64,000 nt of DNA from Marinospirillum insulare DSM 21763 (GCF_000686905.1 NZ_JMLW01000008.1:47140-111139), one strand, 5' to 3'. Shown: positions 22,153 to 33,835, counted from the first letter of the stretch. Made by a program: numbers and translations. Notes: generated by a model not told the origin, from the sequence alone.

Positions 22153-23025
22153 ATGGCAGTCGGTAAAGAGATCCGCTCCCAAATAGGGAGCATAAAGAAT
22201 ACGCAGAAAATCACCAGCGCTATGCAAATGGTAGCTGCGTCGAAGATGCGTAAAGCTCAGGATCGCATGGCAGCCAGCCACCCTTATGCCACGCAGATCA
22301 GAAACGTGGTCAGTCATCTTGCTGAGGCTACCCCTGAGTATCGTCATGTATATATGCAAGAACGTGATGTTAAAAGGGTAGGCTTTATTGTTGTTTCATC
22401 CGACCGAGGTCTTTGTGGTGGTTTGAACATTAACTTGTTTAAAGCTGCTGTTAAAGAAATAGTTGAGTGGAAAGACAAGGGCGCAGAAGTAGATATTTGT
22501 GCTATCGGCAGTAAGGCTGGCAGTTTTTTCCGCCGTTATGGTGGAAGTCTGGTGGCTGCCAAGAGCGGGCTGGGCGACACTCCTAGTGCTAGTGAGCTAG
22601 TGGGTAGTGTTAAAGTCATGCTGGATGCCTATGAAGAAGGCAGAATTGATAGGCTTTTCGTGGTTTATAATGAATTTATTAACACCATGTCACAAAAGCC
22701 ATTGGTCCAGCAGCTGTTACCCCTGGAAGCTGAAGCAAAACAGGAAAGTGACAAGAGTAAGGTAGCCGGTTGGGATTACCTTTATGAGCCCGACCCAAGA
22801 ATCCTATTGGATACCTTGTTGGTTAGGTATATAGAGTCCCAGGTTTACCAAGCTGTAGTCGAAAACATTGCTTGTGAGCAGTCTGCGCGTATGGTTGCAA
22901 TGAAAAGTGCAACAGATAATGCAGGTGACTTTATTGATGAGTTACAGCTTATCTATAACAAAGCGCGTCAGGCAGCAATCACACAAGAAATCGCCGAAAT
23001 TGTTGGCGGAGCTGCAGCGATCTGA
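22153..23025 (+). CDS. atpG: F0F1 ATP synthase subunit gamma
   Basis: Central rotor shaft coupling the c-ring to the catalytic hexamer. The 290-residue protein begins [24 protein letters not shown] and ends [20 protein letters not shown], both diagnostic for the family. [11 protein letters not shown] is the other conserved block. It is followed 72 bp later by atpD. Confidence 0.98.
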   Translation: MAVGKEIRSQIGSIKNTQKITSAMQMVAASKMRKAQDRMAASHPYATQIRNVVSHLAEATPEYRHVYMQERDVKRVGFIVVSSDRGLCGGLNINLFKAAVKEIVEWKDKGAEVDICAIGSKAGSFFRRYGGSLVAAKSGLGDTPSASELVGSVKVMLDAYEEGRIDRLFVVYNEFINTMSQKPLVQQLLPLEAEAKQESDKSKVAGWDYLYEPDPRILLDTLLVRYIESQVYQAVVENIACEQSARMVAMKSATDNAGDFIDELQLIYNKARQAAITQEIAEIVGGAAAI

Positions 23026-23064
23026 TGAGTGCTTCTATATTTAAAATAGAAGTTAAAAGGGTAG

Positions 23065-24477
<1,413 letters not shown>

Positions 24478-24508
24478 GTTTGTCGGGATAACCCAAGGGG
24501 GATAACCC

Positions 24509-24913
24509 ATGGCGATGACAATGCATTGCAATGTTGTCAGTGCTGAGAAAAAACTGTTTGATGGCCGTATAGAGTTTCTTGTGGCCTCAGGTGTAATGGG
24601 TGAGCTAGGTATATTGCCTGGCCACGCCCCTTTACTATCTGAGTTAAAACCAGGAACAATAAAGCTGACCAAACAGGGTGGTGCTGAAGAGCTAATTTAT
24701 GTTTCTAGTGGTTTTTTAGAAGTGCAGTCTTCTACGGTAACCGTTTTAGCAGATACTGCTGAGCGTGCTGGTGACCTAGATGAAGCTGCAGCTAAAGAAG
24801 CCTTAGAAGCGGCTAAACGCGCTGTCGATGATGAAAGTGTTGACCTGAGCTATGAACAAGCTGTTGCTCAACTCCGCACTATTCAGCTACTGAAAGGTAT
24901 ACGTAATAAGTAA
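24509..24913 (+). CDS. atpC: F0F1 ATP synthase subunit epsilon
   Basis: Rotor subunit that links gamma to the c-ring and can inhibit ATP hydrolysis. The 134 residues show the N-terminal beta-sandwich (MHCNVVSAEKKLFDGRIEFL, GELGILPGHAPLLSELKPG) and two C-terminal helices (DEAAAKEALEAAKRAV and onward). GGGGG sits seven bases before the ATG. It is the last gene of the atp operon and is followed by a terminator. Confidence 0.97.
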   Translation: MAMTMHCNVVSAEKKLFDGRIEFLVASGVMGELGILPGHAPLLSELKPGTIKLTKQGGAEELIYVSSGFLEVQSSTVTVLADTAERAGDLDEAAAKEALEAAKRAVDDESVDLSYEQAVAQLRTIQLLKGIRNK

Positions 24914-24958
24914 GTAATTTACTTCTTGTTAGCGTAAGGTGCAGTTTACTGCATATTC

Positions 24959-24990
24959 AGAAAAGGCGGCTTAGGTCGCCTTTTCTGCTT
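24959..24990 (+). terminator. Rho-independent terminator of the atp operon
   Basis: A perfect 10-bp stem, AGAAAAGGCG / CGCCTTTTCT, with an 8-nt loop, then GCTTTT. It lies about 45 bp after atpC. Confidence 0.85.
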
Positions 24991-25027
24991 TTGACTGTTA
25001 ACTATTATAGGCAGGAGAAGGCAGCTA

Positions 25028-26389
25028 ATGACTGAACAAAATGAATCAAAGCCTCTAGAGCTTAATCTTGTCAATGAATTGCCTTTGCCAAGTGATGTTA
25101 GTTGGCGATTTGCACAAGCTAACTTTCAGCCTGTTGATGTAGCGGATCAACTGACTGCCCTTTTAACAGTAGAGGAAATTGCTGCTTGCTTAGAATTACT
25201 TCCATTAATTCGCCGCACCGAAATATTTGATTACCTACCCGATGGTATACAAGAAGCAGTGGCTGGAGTCGTTAGTTTAGACTCATTAATGGAGTTGCTA
25301 GAAGAGCTACCCTCAGACAGTGCTGCAGATTTATTTAATTACCTTAGTCCAGATCAACAAGCAGATTTATTAAAAGACCTACCCGCTCGTAATCGAGCCA
25401 CTATTCAACACTTGTCTAGTTACCCCTCAGGAACTGCAGGCGCATTAATGACCTCAGAAATTTCATTGCTGCCAACGGGCATTAATGTTCAGCGTGCTTT
25501 AGAAATTTTACGTCGAACCGCGACTGGTTCAGAAACTATTTACCATACTTATATAGTTGACCCTCGTCATAGGCTAGTCGGGGTTGTTTCTCTGCGTGAG
25601 CTTATTCTTGCTCCACCTAAAGCCAGTTTAGACAAACTAATGACTGAAGAACTAGTCACTATTTTGCCAGATGAACACCAGCAAGAAGCAGCAAGGTTAG
25701 TTAGCCGCTATGACTTACTTGCCCTACCAGTGGTAGATGAAAGCCAACGGTTACTTGGCATTATCACCTATGATGATGCAATGGATGTGGTTGAAGAAGA
25801 AGATACTGAAGACATTCATTTAAGTGCCAGTGTTGCCCCTTTAGAAACAGGTTTATTACGTACTAGCTTAGTTAACCTTTATCGTAGTCGGGTTATGTGG
25901 CTGATATTACTTATTTTTGCCAACTTGGTTTCTGGTGTAGGCATTGCATTTTTTGAAGACACTATCTCAGCGAAAGTGGCTTTGGTATTTTTCCTTCCTT
26001 TGCTGATAGGTAGTGGTGGTAATGCAGGTGCTCAAGCCTCTACTTTAATGGTACGTGGTTTAGCTGTTGGTGATGTAGGCTTGGGTGACTGGACTAGGTT
26101 GTTAGGGCGTGAGCTATTAGTAGCAGGTGCTTTAGGTTTAACTATGGCTATCGCAGTATCGCCCATAGGTATGTTTCGAGGTGGAACAGATATAGCCTTG
26201 GTTGTGGGTTTAAGTATGGTTGTCATAGTGTTGTTTGGTAGTTTGCTAGGAATGAGCCTGCCTTTTCTGCTACATAGGCTTAAATGGGATCCTGCCACTG
26301 CGTCTACACCCTTAGTAACCACCCTGGCTGATGCTGGAGGTGTGGTAACTTATTTTGCTTTGGCAACCTGGTTGCTAGGATTACATTAA
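25028..26389 (+). CDS. mgtE: MgtE-family magnesium transporter (copy 1)
   Basis: Mg2+ channel/transporter of the inner membrane gated by its own cytoplasmic Mg2+ sensor. The 453 residues comprise an acidic N domain of helical repeats (about 30-125), two CBS domains (about 135-260, with LGIITYDDAMDVVEEEDTEDIH at the end) and a five-helix membrane domain with the pore motif LPLLIGSGGNAGAQASTL. It is followed 35 bp later by apbE and then a second mgtE. No M-box riboswitch is visible upstream. Confidence 0.94.
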   Translation: MTEQNESKPLELNLVNELPLPSDVSWRFAQANFQPVDVADQLTALLTVEEIAACLELLPLIRRTEIFDYLPDGIQEAVAGVVSLDSLMELLEELPSDSAADLFNYLSPDQQADLLKDLPARNRATIQHLSSYPSGTAGALMTSEISLLPTGINVQRALEILRRTATGSETIYHTYIVDPRHRLVGVVSLRELILAPPKASLDKLMTEELVTILPDEHQQEAARLVSRYDLLALPVVDESQRLLGIITYDDAMDVVEEEDTEDIHLSASVAPLETGLLRTSLVNLYRSRVMWLILLIFANLVSGVGIAFFEDTISAKVALVFFLPLLIGSGGNAGAQASTLMVRGLAVGDVGLGDWTRLLGRELLVAGALGLTMAIAVSPIGMFRGGTDIALVVGLSMVVIVLFGSLLGMSLPFLLHRLKWDPATASTPLVTTLADAGGVVTYFALATWLLGLH

Positions 26390-26424
26390 GTGATAGTTAT
26401 TTTAGTAAAGTAAAAGAGAAAAAA

Positions 26425-27480
26425 ATGTTTAAAAAACTCAATCTAATGATGAAACTAGGCTTGCTACTCCTTCTATTCACCCTGACTGCCTGTACAGAGC
26501 AGTCAACACAGCAACCGGTACGCCTTCAGGGACAGATCTTTGGTGGCTTTTGGTTAGCAACCCTGCCAGATGAATGGACAGGTGAGCAAGTAAAGGCAAT
26601 ACAGGCAGGAATTCAAGGCGAGTTAGATAAAGTTGATTTAGCTATGTCTACTTATAAGCCTGACTCTGAGCTTAACCGTTTTAATCGTGAACCCTTAAAT
26701 GAATGGGTGCAAATTTCGCAGCCTTTATTTGAAGTGTTAAACATCAGTCAATCAGTTGCAGTAGCTAGTCAGGGAGCCTTCGATATAACCTTGGGTGGGT
26801 TAGTAAACTTATGGAGTTTTGGACCAGAAGCAAGACCAGAAACCATTCCATCCACTCGCTTACTAGAAGAGCGTTTAGCTGAGGTAGGCTATAAAAACTT
26901 AGAGCTAGACTCAGCCAACCTAGCAGCACGTCGTTTAACTAATAGCTATGTAGACTTGTCGGGTGTTGCTAAGGGTTATGCTGTAGATAAAGTAGCTAGG
27001 TGGTTAGAGCAGCAGGGAGTTAAAAATTTTTTGGTTAACGTAGGTGGTGAAATTATCGTTGCTGGTTACAGAGCAGAGGAACAACCTTGGCGAGTCGGTG
27101 TAGAAGTGCCCGATGGTAGCCAGCAAACAGCGCACCATATTCTCCCTTTAATCAATAATTCAATTGCTACCTCAGGTGACTACCGTAATTTTTATGAAGT
27201 TGATGGTCAGCGCATGTCGCATACCCTCAGCCCTAAAACTGGTTGGCCTATTAAGCATAACTTAACGTCAGTAACTGTTATTCATCCTAGTAATGCAGTA
27301 GCTGATGCTTGGGCAACTGCATTTATGGTGCTAGGAGCAGAGGCTAGTTTAAGCTTGGCTAATCAAGAAAATATCAAAGTTTTATTGATTAGCAAAAAAG
27401 CAGAGGGTTGGTCTACGCAAATATCTAACAGTTTAAAACAGACATTAGGTGAAGAGCTAACCAATAAAATACTTCATTAA
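26425..27480 (+). CDS. apbE: FAD:protein FMN transferase, lipoprotein
   Basis: Attaches FMN covalently to Thr/Ser of Nqr/Rnf-type subunits on the periplasmic side, using FAD and Mg2+. The 351-residue protein has a lipoprotein signal with lipobox LTAC (Cys23), an N-terminal MSTYKPDSELNRFN segment, FDITLGGLVNLWSFG, the GxxKGYAVD-like VAKGYAVDKVARWL, VNVGGEI and SHTLSPKTGWP. Its position between two Mg2+ transporter genes is notable because the enzyme is Mg2+ dependent. No nqr or rnf target gene is in this window. Confidence 0.95.
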   Translation: MFKKLNLMMKLGLLLLLFTLTACTEQSTQQPVRLQGQIFGGFWLATLPDEWTGEQVKAIQAGIQGELDKVDLAMSTYKPDSELNRFNREPLNEWVQISQPLFEVLNISQSVAVASQGAFDITLGGLVNLWSFGPEARPETIPSTRLLEERLAEVGYKNLELDSANLAARRLTNSYVDLSGVAKGYAVDKVARWLEQQGVKNFLVNVGGEIIVAGYRAEEQPWRVGVEVPDGSQQTAHHILPLINNSIATSGDYRNFYEVDGQRMSHTLSPKTGWPIKHNLTSVTVIHPSNAVADAWATAFMVLGAEASLSLANQENIKVLLISKKAEGWSTQISNSLKQTLGEELTNKILH

Positions 27481-27509
27481 GCTTTAATGATTGAGTTTAG
27501 GAAAAAAGC

Positions 27510-28853
27510 ATGATTAGTGTCGAGCAAGTCGCTAGTTTACATAAAGCCATGGCAGAAGATGACACGCTGGTACTTGAACAGCTGGTCATAGATATTCAGC
27601 CAGCAGATTTAGCAGAGTTTGTTCGCAACCAACTACCTGAGCTGGGTCTTAAAATTTTAACCTATCTACCCCTAGAGGCACGAGCTGATGTTTTTGGGTA
27701 TTTAGGTGTGGCAAGCCAGTGTGCGCTAGCTGAAGAAATGACAGAAAAAGGTCTGTCTCAGCTTTTTGTTCATATGAACTCAGATGAACGAGCAGACTTG
27801 TTTAATGGCTTATCAGAAATTAAACGCCAGAGTATTCTTAGGCGACTAGCAAAAGAAGAGCGTGAAGATATACGCCGTTTGGCTAGTTATGAAGAAGGTA
27901 CAACGGGTTCAGTGATGTCGAGTGACTATGTCACTTTAATGGCAGGTACAGATGTTGCTCAAGCTCTAGAAGTAGTGAGGCATACCGCTCCTAATGCTGA
28001 AACTATCTATCAAATATTTATCTTAAATGAAAAAAAACAACTGGTAGGAGTGCTTTCTTTACGCCAGTTAATACTCGCCAAGCCAGAAGCTCTGATAGAC
28101 AAAGAAATGACTAAAGAGCTGGTTAGTATTCACGCAAATGAAACTCGAGAAGAAGCAGCAAGGCTGATTAGTCGTTATGATTTATTAGCTCTACCAGTGG
28201 TTGATGATAACCAATGTTTGGTAGGTATAGTAACCTACGATGATGCTATGGATGTTGCAGAAGCTGAAGCCACTGAAGATATGCACAGGGGTGCATCTAT
28301 AGGCCCTTCAAATGAAGGTTTCGGACAGGCAAGTATACGTAGCCTTTACACGCGTCGAGTGAATTGGTTAGTACTATTAGTTTTTGCCAATATTTTGTCT
28401 GGTGCTGGTATAGCTTTTTATGAAGAAATGATCGAAGCCTATGTAGTACTGGTTTTCTTTTTACCGCTACTGGTTGCTAGTGGCGGCAACGCAGGTTCGC
28501 AAGCATCCACTTTAATGATTCGAGGTTTAGCCACCGGTGATATAGCTATAAAAAACTGGGGGCGACTTTTTATCCGCGAGCTAATAGTCGCCTCATTTTT
28601 AGGCTTAACTATGGCAGTTGCTATTATTGGAATAGGTTTTTGGCGAGGTGGTATAGAAATAGCTCAAGTAGTGGCTTATAGCATGTTAGCTATAGTTTTG
28701 GTGGGCAGTTTAATTGGCTTAACTCTACCCTTTTTATTACTTAAAGTAGGTTGGGATCCAGCCACAGCGAGTGGACCTTTAGTTACCTCTATTGCAGATA
28801 TTATTGGGGTGCTTATTTATTTTGCTATAGCCACCTCTATATTGGCATTTTAA
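27510..28853 (+). CDS. mgtE: MgtE-family magnesium transporter (copy 2)
   Basis: Second MgtE, 447 residues, with the same order of N domain, paired CBS domains and five membrane helices. Both copies share SRYDLLALPVVD, the acidic TYDDAMDV region and the SGGNAG-QAST pore motif, but differ widely elsewhere. This is therefore an old duplication or paralog pair, not an assembly artefact. It is spaced 29 bp after apbE and 25 bp before glmU. Confidence 0.94.
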   Translation: MISVEQVASLHKAMAEDDTLVLEQLVIDIQPADLAEFVRNQLPELGLKILTYLPLEARADVFGYLGVASQCALAEEMTEKGLSQLFVHMNSDERADLFNGLSEIKRQSILRRLAKEEREDIRRLASYEEGTTGSVMSSDYVTLMAGTDVAQALEVVRHTAPNAETIYQIFILNEKKQLVGVLSLRQLILAKPEALIDKEMTKELVSIHANETREEAARLISRYDLLALPVVDDNQCLVGIVTYDDAMDVAEAEATEDMHRGASIGPSNEGFGQASIRSLYTRRVNWLVLLVFANILSGAGIAFYEEMIEAYVVLVFFLPLLVASGGNAGSQASTLMIRGLATGDIAIKNWGRLFIRELIVASFLGLTMAVAIIGIGFWRGGIEIAQVVAYSMLAIVLVGSLIGLTLPFLLLKVGWDPATASGPLVTSIADIIGVLIYFAIATSILAF

Positions 28854-28878
28854 TGATAATCAAATTTGTGGAGTTGTT

Positions 28879-30240
28879 ATGTCGCTTGAAGTCGTAATTC
28901 TAGCTGCAGGGCAAGGAACAAGAATGCGCTCTTCCTTGCCTAAAGTGTTACATCCTATTGCTGGCAAACCTATGGTTAGCCATGTAGTTACTAGTGTTCG
29001 TAGTTTAAAGGCCAGCAGTATTTACCTAGTGGTAGGGCATGGTGCCGATAAAGTCCGTGATGCATTGGCAGCAGATGACGTAGCTTTTGTTGAGCAACTA
29101 GAACAGTTAGGAACAGGCCATGCCGTTACACAGGCTCTGCCTAAATTAAGCGAAAATAGCCAAGTGCTGATTCTTTATGGTGATGTACCGTTAATTAAAG
29201 CCGCTACCCTAGAAAAACTACTTACTCATGCCACAGAAACCAGCCTAGGCTTGTTAACGGTTAAGCTAGATAACCCCAGTGGTTATGGACGCATTATTCG
29301 TGATGAGCAACAAAAAGTAGCGGCAATTGTTGAGCAAAAAGATGCGAATGAACAAGAGTTAGCTGTACAAGAAATAAACACGGGTATTTTAGCTGTCACC
29401 AGTCAACAGCTTAACCGTTGGCTGCCTAAGCTTTCTAATGCTAATGCACAGGGTGAGTACTATTTAACCGATATTATTGCTATGGCTTACCAAGAAGGTA
29501 CTTTAATAGAAACGGTGCAACCAAGTTCAATAGCAGAGGTTGAAGGCGTTAATAATCGCTTGCAGTTGGCAGAGTTAGAAAGGGTGTATCAGTTAGAGCA
29601 AGCCGATAATTTAATGACTGCCGGGGTAAGCCTAGCCGACCCGGCACGCATAGATGTGCGTGGTGAATTAAGTACTGCCCGAGATGTTTTTATCGATGTG
29701 GGTTGCGTTTTTGAAGGTCAAGTTGAGCTAGCTGAAGGGGTGGAAATAGGCCCTTATTGTGTCTTAAAAAATGCCCGTTTAGGGCCAGGGGTTAAGTTAG
29801 CAGCCTTTACCCACTTAGAAGATGTAACCCTAGATGGTGATAACCAAGTAGGGCCTTTTGCACGCTTACGTCCAGGAACGCACTTAGAAGCCGGTGCCAA
29901 AATTGGTAATTTTGTTGAAACCAAAAAAACTTATGTAGCTAACGGCGCTAAAATTAACCACCTAAGTTATATAGGTGACGCAGAAGTTGGAGCCAATGCC
30001 AATATAGGAGCAGGTACGATTACTTGTAACTATGATGGTGTGAATAAGCATTCTACCAAAATAGGTTCAGGTGCATTTATTGGCTCTAATAGCAGCCTAG
30101 TTGCTCCAGTAGAAGTGGGTGCAGGTGCTACCGTAGGTGCTGGCTCAACCATTACTCGTAATGTTGATGATCATGCACTAGCAGTTACTCGTGCCAAGCA
30201 GTTACAAAAAGCTAACTGGCCAAAGCCGGTAAAAAAATAG
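28879..30240 (+). CDS. glmU: Bifunctional GlmU (GlcN-1-P acetyltransferase / GlcNAc-1-P uridyltransferase)
   Basis: Makes UDP-GlcNAc for peptidoglycan and LPS. The 453-residue cytoplasmic protein has an N-terminal pyrophosphorylase domain (LAAGQGTRMRSSLPKVLHPI, LYGDVPLI) and a C-terminal left-handed beta-helix of hexapeptide repeats (about 250-445) with the acetyltransferase site around GNFVETKKTYV and NHLSYIGDAEVG. It is followed 10 bp later by glmS, so two steps of the same pathway are co-transcribed. Confidence 0.98.
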   Translation: MSLEVVILAAGQGTRMRSSLPKVLHPIAGKPMVSHVVTSVRSLKASSIYLVVGHGADKVRDALAADDVAFVEQLEQLGTGHAVTQALPKLSENSQVLILYGDVPLIKAATLEKLLTHATETSLGLLTVKLDNPSGYGRIIRDEQQKVAAIVEQKDANEQELAVQEINTGILAVTSQQLNRWLPKLSNANAQGEYYLTDIIAMAYQEGTLIETVQPSSIAEVEGVNNRLQLAELERVYQLEQADNLMTAGVSLADPARIDVRGELSTARDVFIDVGCVFEGQVELAEGVEIGPYCVLKNARLGPGVKLAAFTHLEDVTLDGDNQVGPFARLRPGTHLEAGAKIGNFVETKKTYVANGAKINHLSYIGDAEVGANANIGAGTITCNYDGVNKHSTKIGSGAFIGSNSSLVAPVEVGAGATVGAGSTITRNVDDHALAVTRAKQLQKANWPKPVKK

Positions 30241-30250
30241 GAAAACAAAT

Positions 30251-32095
30251 ATGTGCGGTATTGTTGGTGCAGTGGCTGAGCGTAACGTTAGTGCTATTTT
30301 ATTAGAAGGTTTAAAGCGGCTAGAGTATCGGGGCTATGATTCGGCTGGGCTAGCCATTATCAACACCGGTCAACAACTAGAACGCTGCCGTGCCCAAGGT
30401 AAGGTCGCTGAAGTTGAAAGAAAACTATTAGAAAAACCCTTGTTAGGTCATTTAGGTGTAGCTCATACTCGTTGGGCTACCCATGGGAAACCTAGTGAAA
30501 GCAATGCTCACCCCCACCTTTCTAGTGATGAAATTGCTTTAGTTCATAATGGTATTATCGAAAATCATGAAGCCCTAAAAAACCAGTTACAAGCCGCTGG
30601 TTATCTATTTACTTCAGAAACAGATACAGAAGTTATTGCGCACCTAGTCCACCAAACTTATCAGCAAACCCAAGACTTGACCGAAGCGGTTAAGAAAACA
30701 CTAGCACAGCTCGAAGGCGCTTATGCTCTGGCAGTTATTCATCAACAACACCCTAATGAACTGGTTTGCGCACGTAAGGGCAGCCCTTTAGTTATAGGCG
30801 TTGGCCTAGGTGAAACTTTTTGTGCTTCAGATCCGCTGGCTTTGCTGCAAGTCACCGATCGCTTTATTTACCTAGAAGAAGGTGATTTAGCAACCCTGAC
30901 GTTGAATGAACAACGCATTGTTAACCAGCAAGGTGAACAGATCAAGCGCCCTATTTTACAGTGGGAGCATGGTAATCAGGCAGCAGAAAAGGGTGAATAC
31001 CGCCACTTTATGCTGAAAGAAACTTATGAACAGCCATCCGTTATAGCGGCTACCCTAGAAGGACGGTTAGCAGATAACCGAGTGTTGCCTCATGCTTTAG
31101 GTGCAGCAGCAATGGAGCTATTACCTAAGGTTAAGCAAATACAAATTATTGCCTGCGGAACTAGTTATCATGCTGGCATGGTGGCACGTTACTGGATAGA
31201 GCGTTTAGCAGGTTTACCCTGCCAAGTAGAAGTAGCCAGTGAATACCGTTACCGAAAGGTGGTGGTTGCCGAAAACTGTTTGTTTGTAACCCTTTCCCAG
31301 TCGGGCGAAACGGCTGACACCCTTGCTGCATTACGCTTTGCTAAAAATGCTGGTTATTTAGGCTCTTTGGCTATTTGCAATGCACCTGGCTCCTCTTTAG
31401 TTCGAGAGTCTGATTTAAGCCTAATAACTCAAGCTGGGCCTGAAATAGGTGTCGCTTCAACCAAAGCTTTTACTACCCAGCTAACCGCTCTGTTGTTACT
31501 AACTTTGTCTTTACGCCGTGCTCACTTGCCAGATCCTCAAGCTAAAGATGTAGTAGAAGCCGAGCTAGTTGAAGCGCTAAGGTCTTTGCCACGTATTGCT
31601 GAGGCAACACTAAAACTAGATACCCAAATAGAAGTGATGGCACAAGACTTTGCCGAGAAAAACCATGCTTTATTTCTAGGTCGTGGCAGCCACTACCCTA
31701 TAGCAATGGAAGGTGCTTTAAAGCTTAAAGAAATTTCTTATATTCATGCTGAGGCTTATCCAGCGGGTGAGTTAAAGCATGGTCCTCTAGCTCTAGTCGA
31801 TGACACTATGCCAGTTATTGCTGTAGCACCTAAAGACGACCTAGTGGATAAATTAAAATCAAATTTACAAGAAGTGCGAGCACGTGGTGGCGAGCTGTTT
31901 GTTTTTGCAGATCCAGACAGCTTTTTAGAGCCAGAAGATGGCATGAAAGTTATCCACTTACCAGCCATACATGATGTATTAGCACCCATTATTTATACCC
32001 TGCCACTACAGCTGCTGGCTTACCATGTAGCTGTATTAAAAGGCACCGATGTTGATCAACCGCGTAATCTAGCTAAATCAGTTACAGTTGAATAA
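30251..32095 (+). CDS. glmS: Glutamine--fructose-6-phosphate aminotransferase (isomerizing)
   Basis: Makes glucosamine-6-phosphate from fructose-6-phosphate and glutamine, the entry to amino-sugar synthesis. The 614-residue protein starts MCGIVGAV, where Cys2 is the glutaminase nucleophile. It has GLKRLEYRGYDSAG and HTRWATHGKP in the N-terminal domain, two SIS domains (about 290-590) and the C-terminus DQPRNLAKSVTVE. The 10-bp gap from glmU leaves no room for a glmS ribozyme. Confidence 0.98.
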   Translation: MCGIVGAVAERNVSAILLEGLKRLEYRGYDSAGLAIINTGQQLERCRAQGKVAEVERKLLEKPLLGHLGVAHTRWATHGKPSESNAHPHLSSDEIALVHNGIIENHEALKNQLQAAGYLFTSETDTEVIAHLVHQTYQQTQDLTEAVKKTLAQLEGAYALAVIHQQHPNELVCARKGSPLVIGVGLGETFCASDPLALLQVTDRFIYLEEGDLATLTLNEQRIVNQQGEQIKRPILQWEHGNQAAEKGEYRHFMLKETYEQPSVIAATLEGRLADNRVLPHALGAAAMELLPKVKQIQIIACGTSYHAGMVARYWIERLAGLPCQVEVASEYRYRKVVVAENCLFVTLSQSGETADTLAALRFAKNAGYLGSLAICNAPGSSLVRESDLSLITQAGPEIGVASTKAFTTQLTALLLLTLSLRRAHLPDPQAKDVVEAELVEALRSLPRIAEATLKLDTQIEVMAQDFAEKNHALFLGRGSHYPIAMEGALKLKEISYIHAEAYPAGELKHGPLALVDDTMPVIAVAPKDDLVDKLKSNLQEVRARGGELFVFADPDSFLEPEDGMKVIHLPAIHDVLAPIIYTLPLQLLAYHVAVLKGTDVDQPRNLAKSVTVE

Positions 32096-32131
32096 ACACT
32101 AATAATTACCTAGTTTAAATTTGGAGTTACT

Positions 32132-33064
32132 GTGTCTCAGTTAAAAATTGCCACGCGTCGTAGTCCACTAGCCCTTTGGCAGGCAGAACACGTTAAAGCT
32201 CGTTTAGAAGCTTTACACCCTAACTTAGAGGTGGTGTTAGTTCCCATTAAAACGCAAGGCGATATTATTTTGAACACGCCCTTGTCAAAAATTGGTGGCA
32301 AAGGTTTGTTTGTTAAAGAGTTAGAAGCCTGCATGTTAAATGGTGAAGCAGATATAGCCGTTCACTCCATGAAAGATGTACCTATGGAATTTCCAGAAGG
32401 TTTAATGCTAGGACCCATTCTTGAGCGACATGCGCCAACTGATGCTTTTGTATCGAATAACTATAACTCTTTTGATGACATGCCAGCAGGCAGTATTGTG
32501 GGCACTTCAAGTCTACGCCGTAGTTGTCAAATCTTGGCTAATCGTCCCGATTTAAAAGTGGAGTGGCTACGTGGCAATATTCAAACCCGTATGAGCAAGC
32601 TAGATGCGGGTGATTACGATGCGATTTTATTAGCCACTTCTGGTTTGCAGCGCATGGGTTTAGGTGAGCGAGTGCGCTTAGATATTCCAGCAGAAATTTC
32701 TTTACCCGCCTGTGGGCAAGGTGCTTTAGGTATTGAGCTGCGAGAAGATGATGAGCGCTGTGCTGCTTTGGTTGCACCCTTAAATGATGAGCTTTCAGCG
32801 AGCTGCGTATTAGCAGAACGAGCCATGAATACTCGTTTGCAGGGCGGTTGTCAGGTACCGATTGGTGGCTATGCTATTTTGGAAGGTGATCAGTTGTGGC
32901 TACGCGCGCTAGTGGGTGAGCCAGAAGGCACGCTAATTTTACGTGCTGAAGCTAGAGGCCCAGCCAGCGATCCTGTTGCTTTGGGAGTGAAAGTTGCTGA
33001 AGACCTTTTAGCTCAAGGTGCAGGTGAAATTTTATCTAAAGTTTATGGTTTTAAGGTAGATTAA
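32132..33064 (+). CDS. hemC: Porphobilinogen deaminase (hydroxymethylbilane synthase)
   Basis: Joins four porphobilinogens into hydroxymethylbilane. The 310-residue enzyme starts at GTG with TTTGGAG upstream. It has [38 protein letters not shown] and the dipyrromethane cofactor cysteine in [10 protein letters not shown]. It opens the hemC-hemD-hemX-hemY cluster; hemD follows after 3 bp. Confidence 0.97.
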   Translation: MSQLKIATRRSPLALWQAEHVKARLEALHPNLEVVLVPIKTQGDIILNTPLSKIGGKGLFVKELEACMLNGEADIAVHSMKDVPMEFPEGLMLGPILERHAPTDAFVSNNYNSFDDMPAGSIVGTSSLRRSCQILANRPDLKVEWLRGNIQTRMSKLDAGDYDAILLATSGLQRMGLGERVRLDIPAEISLPACGQGALGIELREDDERCAALVAPLNDELSASCVLAERAMNTRLQGGCQVPIGGYAILEGDQLWLRALVGEPEGTLILRAEARGPASDPVALGVKVAEDLLAQGAGEILSKVYGFKVD

Positions 33065-33067
33065 ACT

Positions 33068-33835
33068 TTGCCCATTAAAATATTAACTACCCGCCCTGAG
33101 GCTATGGCAGAGCGGGTAGTTTTGCCCTTGCAGGCGGCGGGTTATCAAGTCAGTAATGTGCCTCTACTAGCAATAAAGCCACTGACATTACAGCCAGCAC
33201 AAAAACAATGGTTATTAGATTTAGACCAATTCCACCGTGTCGTGGTTATTAGCCCTAGTGCTGCTGATGTTTTGTTAGAAACACTTGAAGACTATTGGCC
33301 ACAATGGCCCATAGGTGTGAACTGGTACACTGTGGGTCAAGGTACTAAGCTGAGATTGCATAAAGCCGGTATTGAAGCTGAGTGTCCAGCTAAAGGCGAT
33401 AAAAGTGAAGACCTTTTGCTCCACCCAGAGTTACAAGCGTTAGCAGGAGAGAAAGTTCTGCTAGTGAAAGGTTTGGGCGGTCGAGACTTGCTAGCTGAAA
33501 CTTTAACCGCCAGGGATGCTCAAGTTAGTGTTTTATACCTTTATGAAAGGGTTAAGCCAAAACTCAACCCACAGCAAATAGAGCAGTTGCTAACTGGAAA
33601 CCACCAAGCTCTAGTAGTAACCAGTGGTGATGCTTTAATGCAATATTTAGCTTTTTTAAAAGCTGAGTTTTTAGAGCCTGATAAACTAAATCTACAGCAA
33701 AATCGTTGTTGGGTATTAGTACCGAGTTACCGAGTAGAGCAACAGGCCAGAGCCTTAGGCTTTAACAGGGTTACTAATACAGACGGTGCAGGATCAGAAG
33801 CTATTTTAGCCGCAATAAAAGCGTTAGCTTTATAA
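33068..33835 (+). CDS. hemD: Uroporphyrinogen-III synthase
   Basis: Cyclises hydroxymethylbilane with inversion of ring D to give uroporphyrinogen III. The 255-residue protein is poorly conserved, as is usual. It keeps the N-terminal ILTTRPEAMAERVVLPLQAAGY, VVISPSAADVLLE, GEKVLLVKGLGGRDLLAETL and LVVTSGDALMQYL. The TTG start lies 3 bp after the hemC stop, which suggests coupling. Confidence 0.93.
   Translation: MPIKILTTRPEAMAERVVLPLQAAGYQVSNVPLLAIKPLTLQPAQKQWLLDLDQFHRVVVISPSAADVLLETLEDYWPQWPIGVNWYTVGQGTKLRLHKAGIEAECPAKGDKSEDLLLHPELQALAGEKVLLVKGLGGRDLLAETLTARDAQVSVLYLYERVKPKLNPQQIEQLLTGNHQALVVTSGDALMQYLAFLKAEFLEPDKLNLQQNRCWVLVPSYRVEQQARALGFNRVTNTDGAGSEAILAAIKALAL

Noticed and set aside
24914..25027. 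Mg2+ riboswitch upstream of mgtE
   Set aside because: The gap is only 114 bp and is largely taken up by the atp terminator; no M-box-like multi-helix structure is apparent.
25028..28853. Two mgtE copies as an assembly duplication
   Set aside because: The copies differ throughout except for family motifs, and a different gene lies between them.
30241..30250. glmS ribozyme or riboswitch
   Set aside because: Only 10 bp separate glmU and glmS, too short for the element, which is mainly found in Firmicutes.
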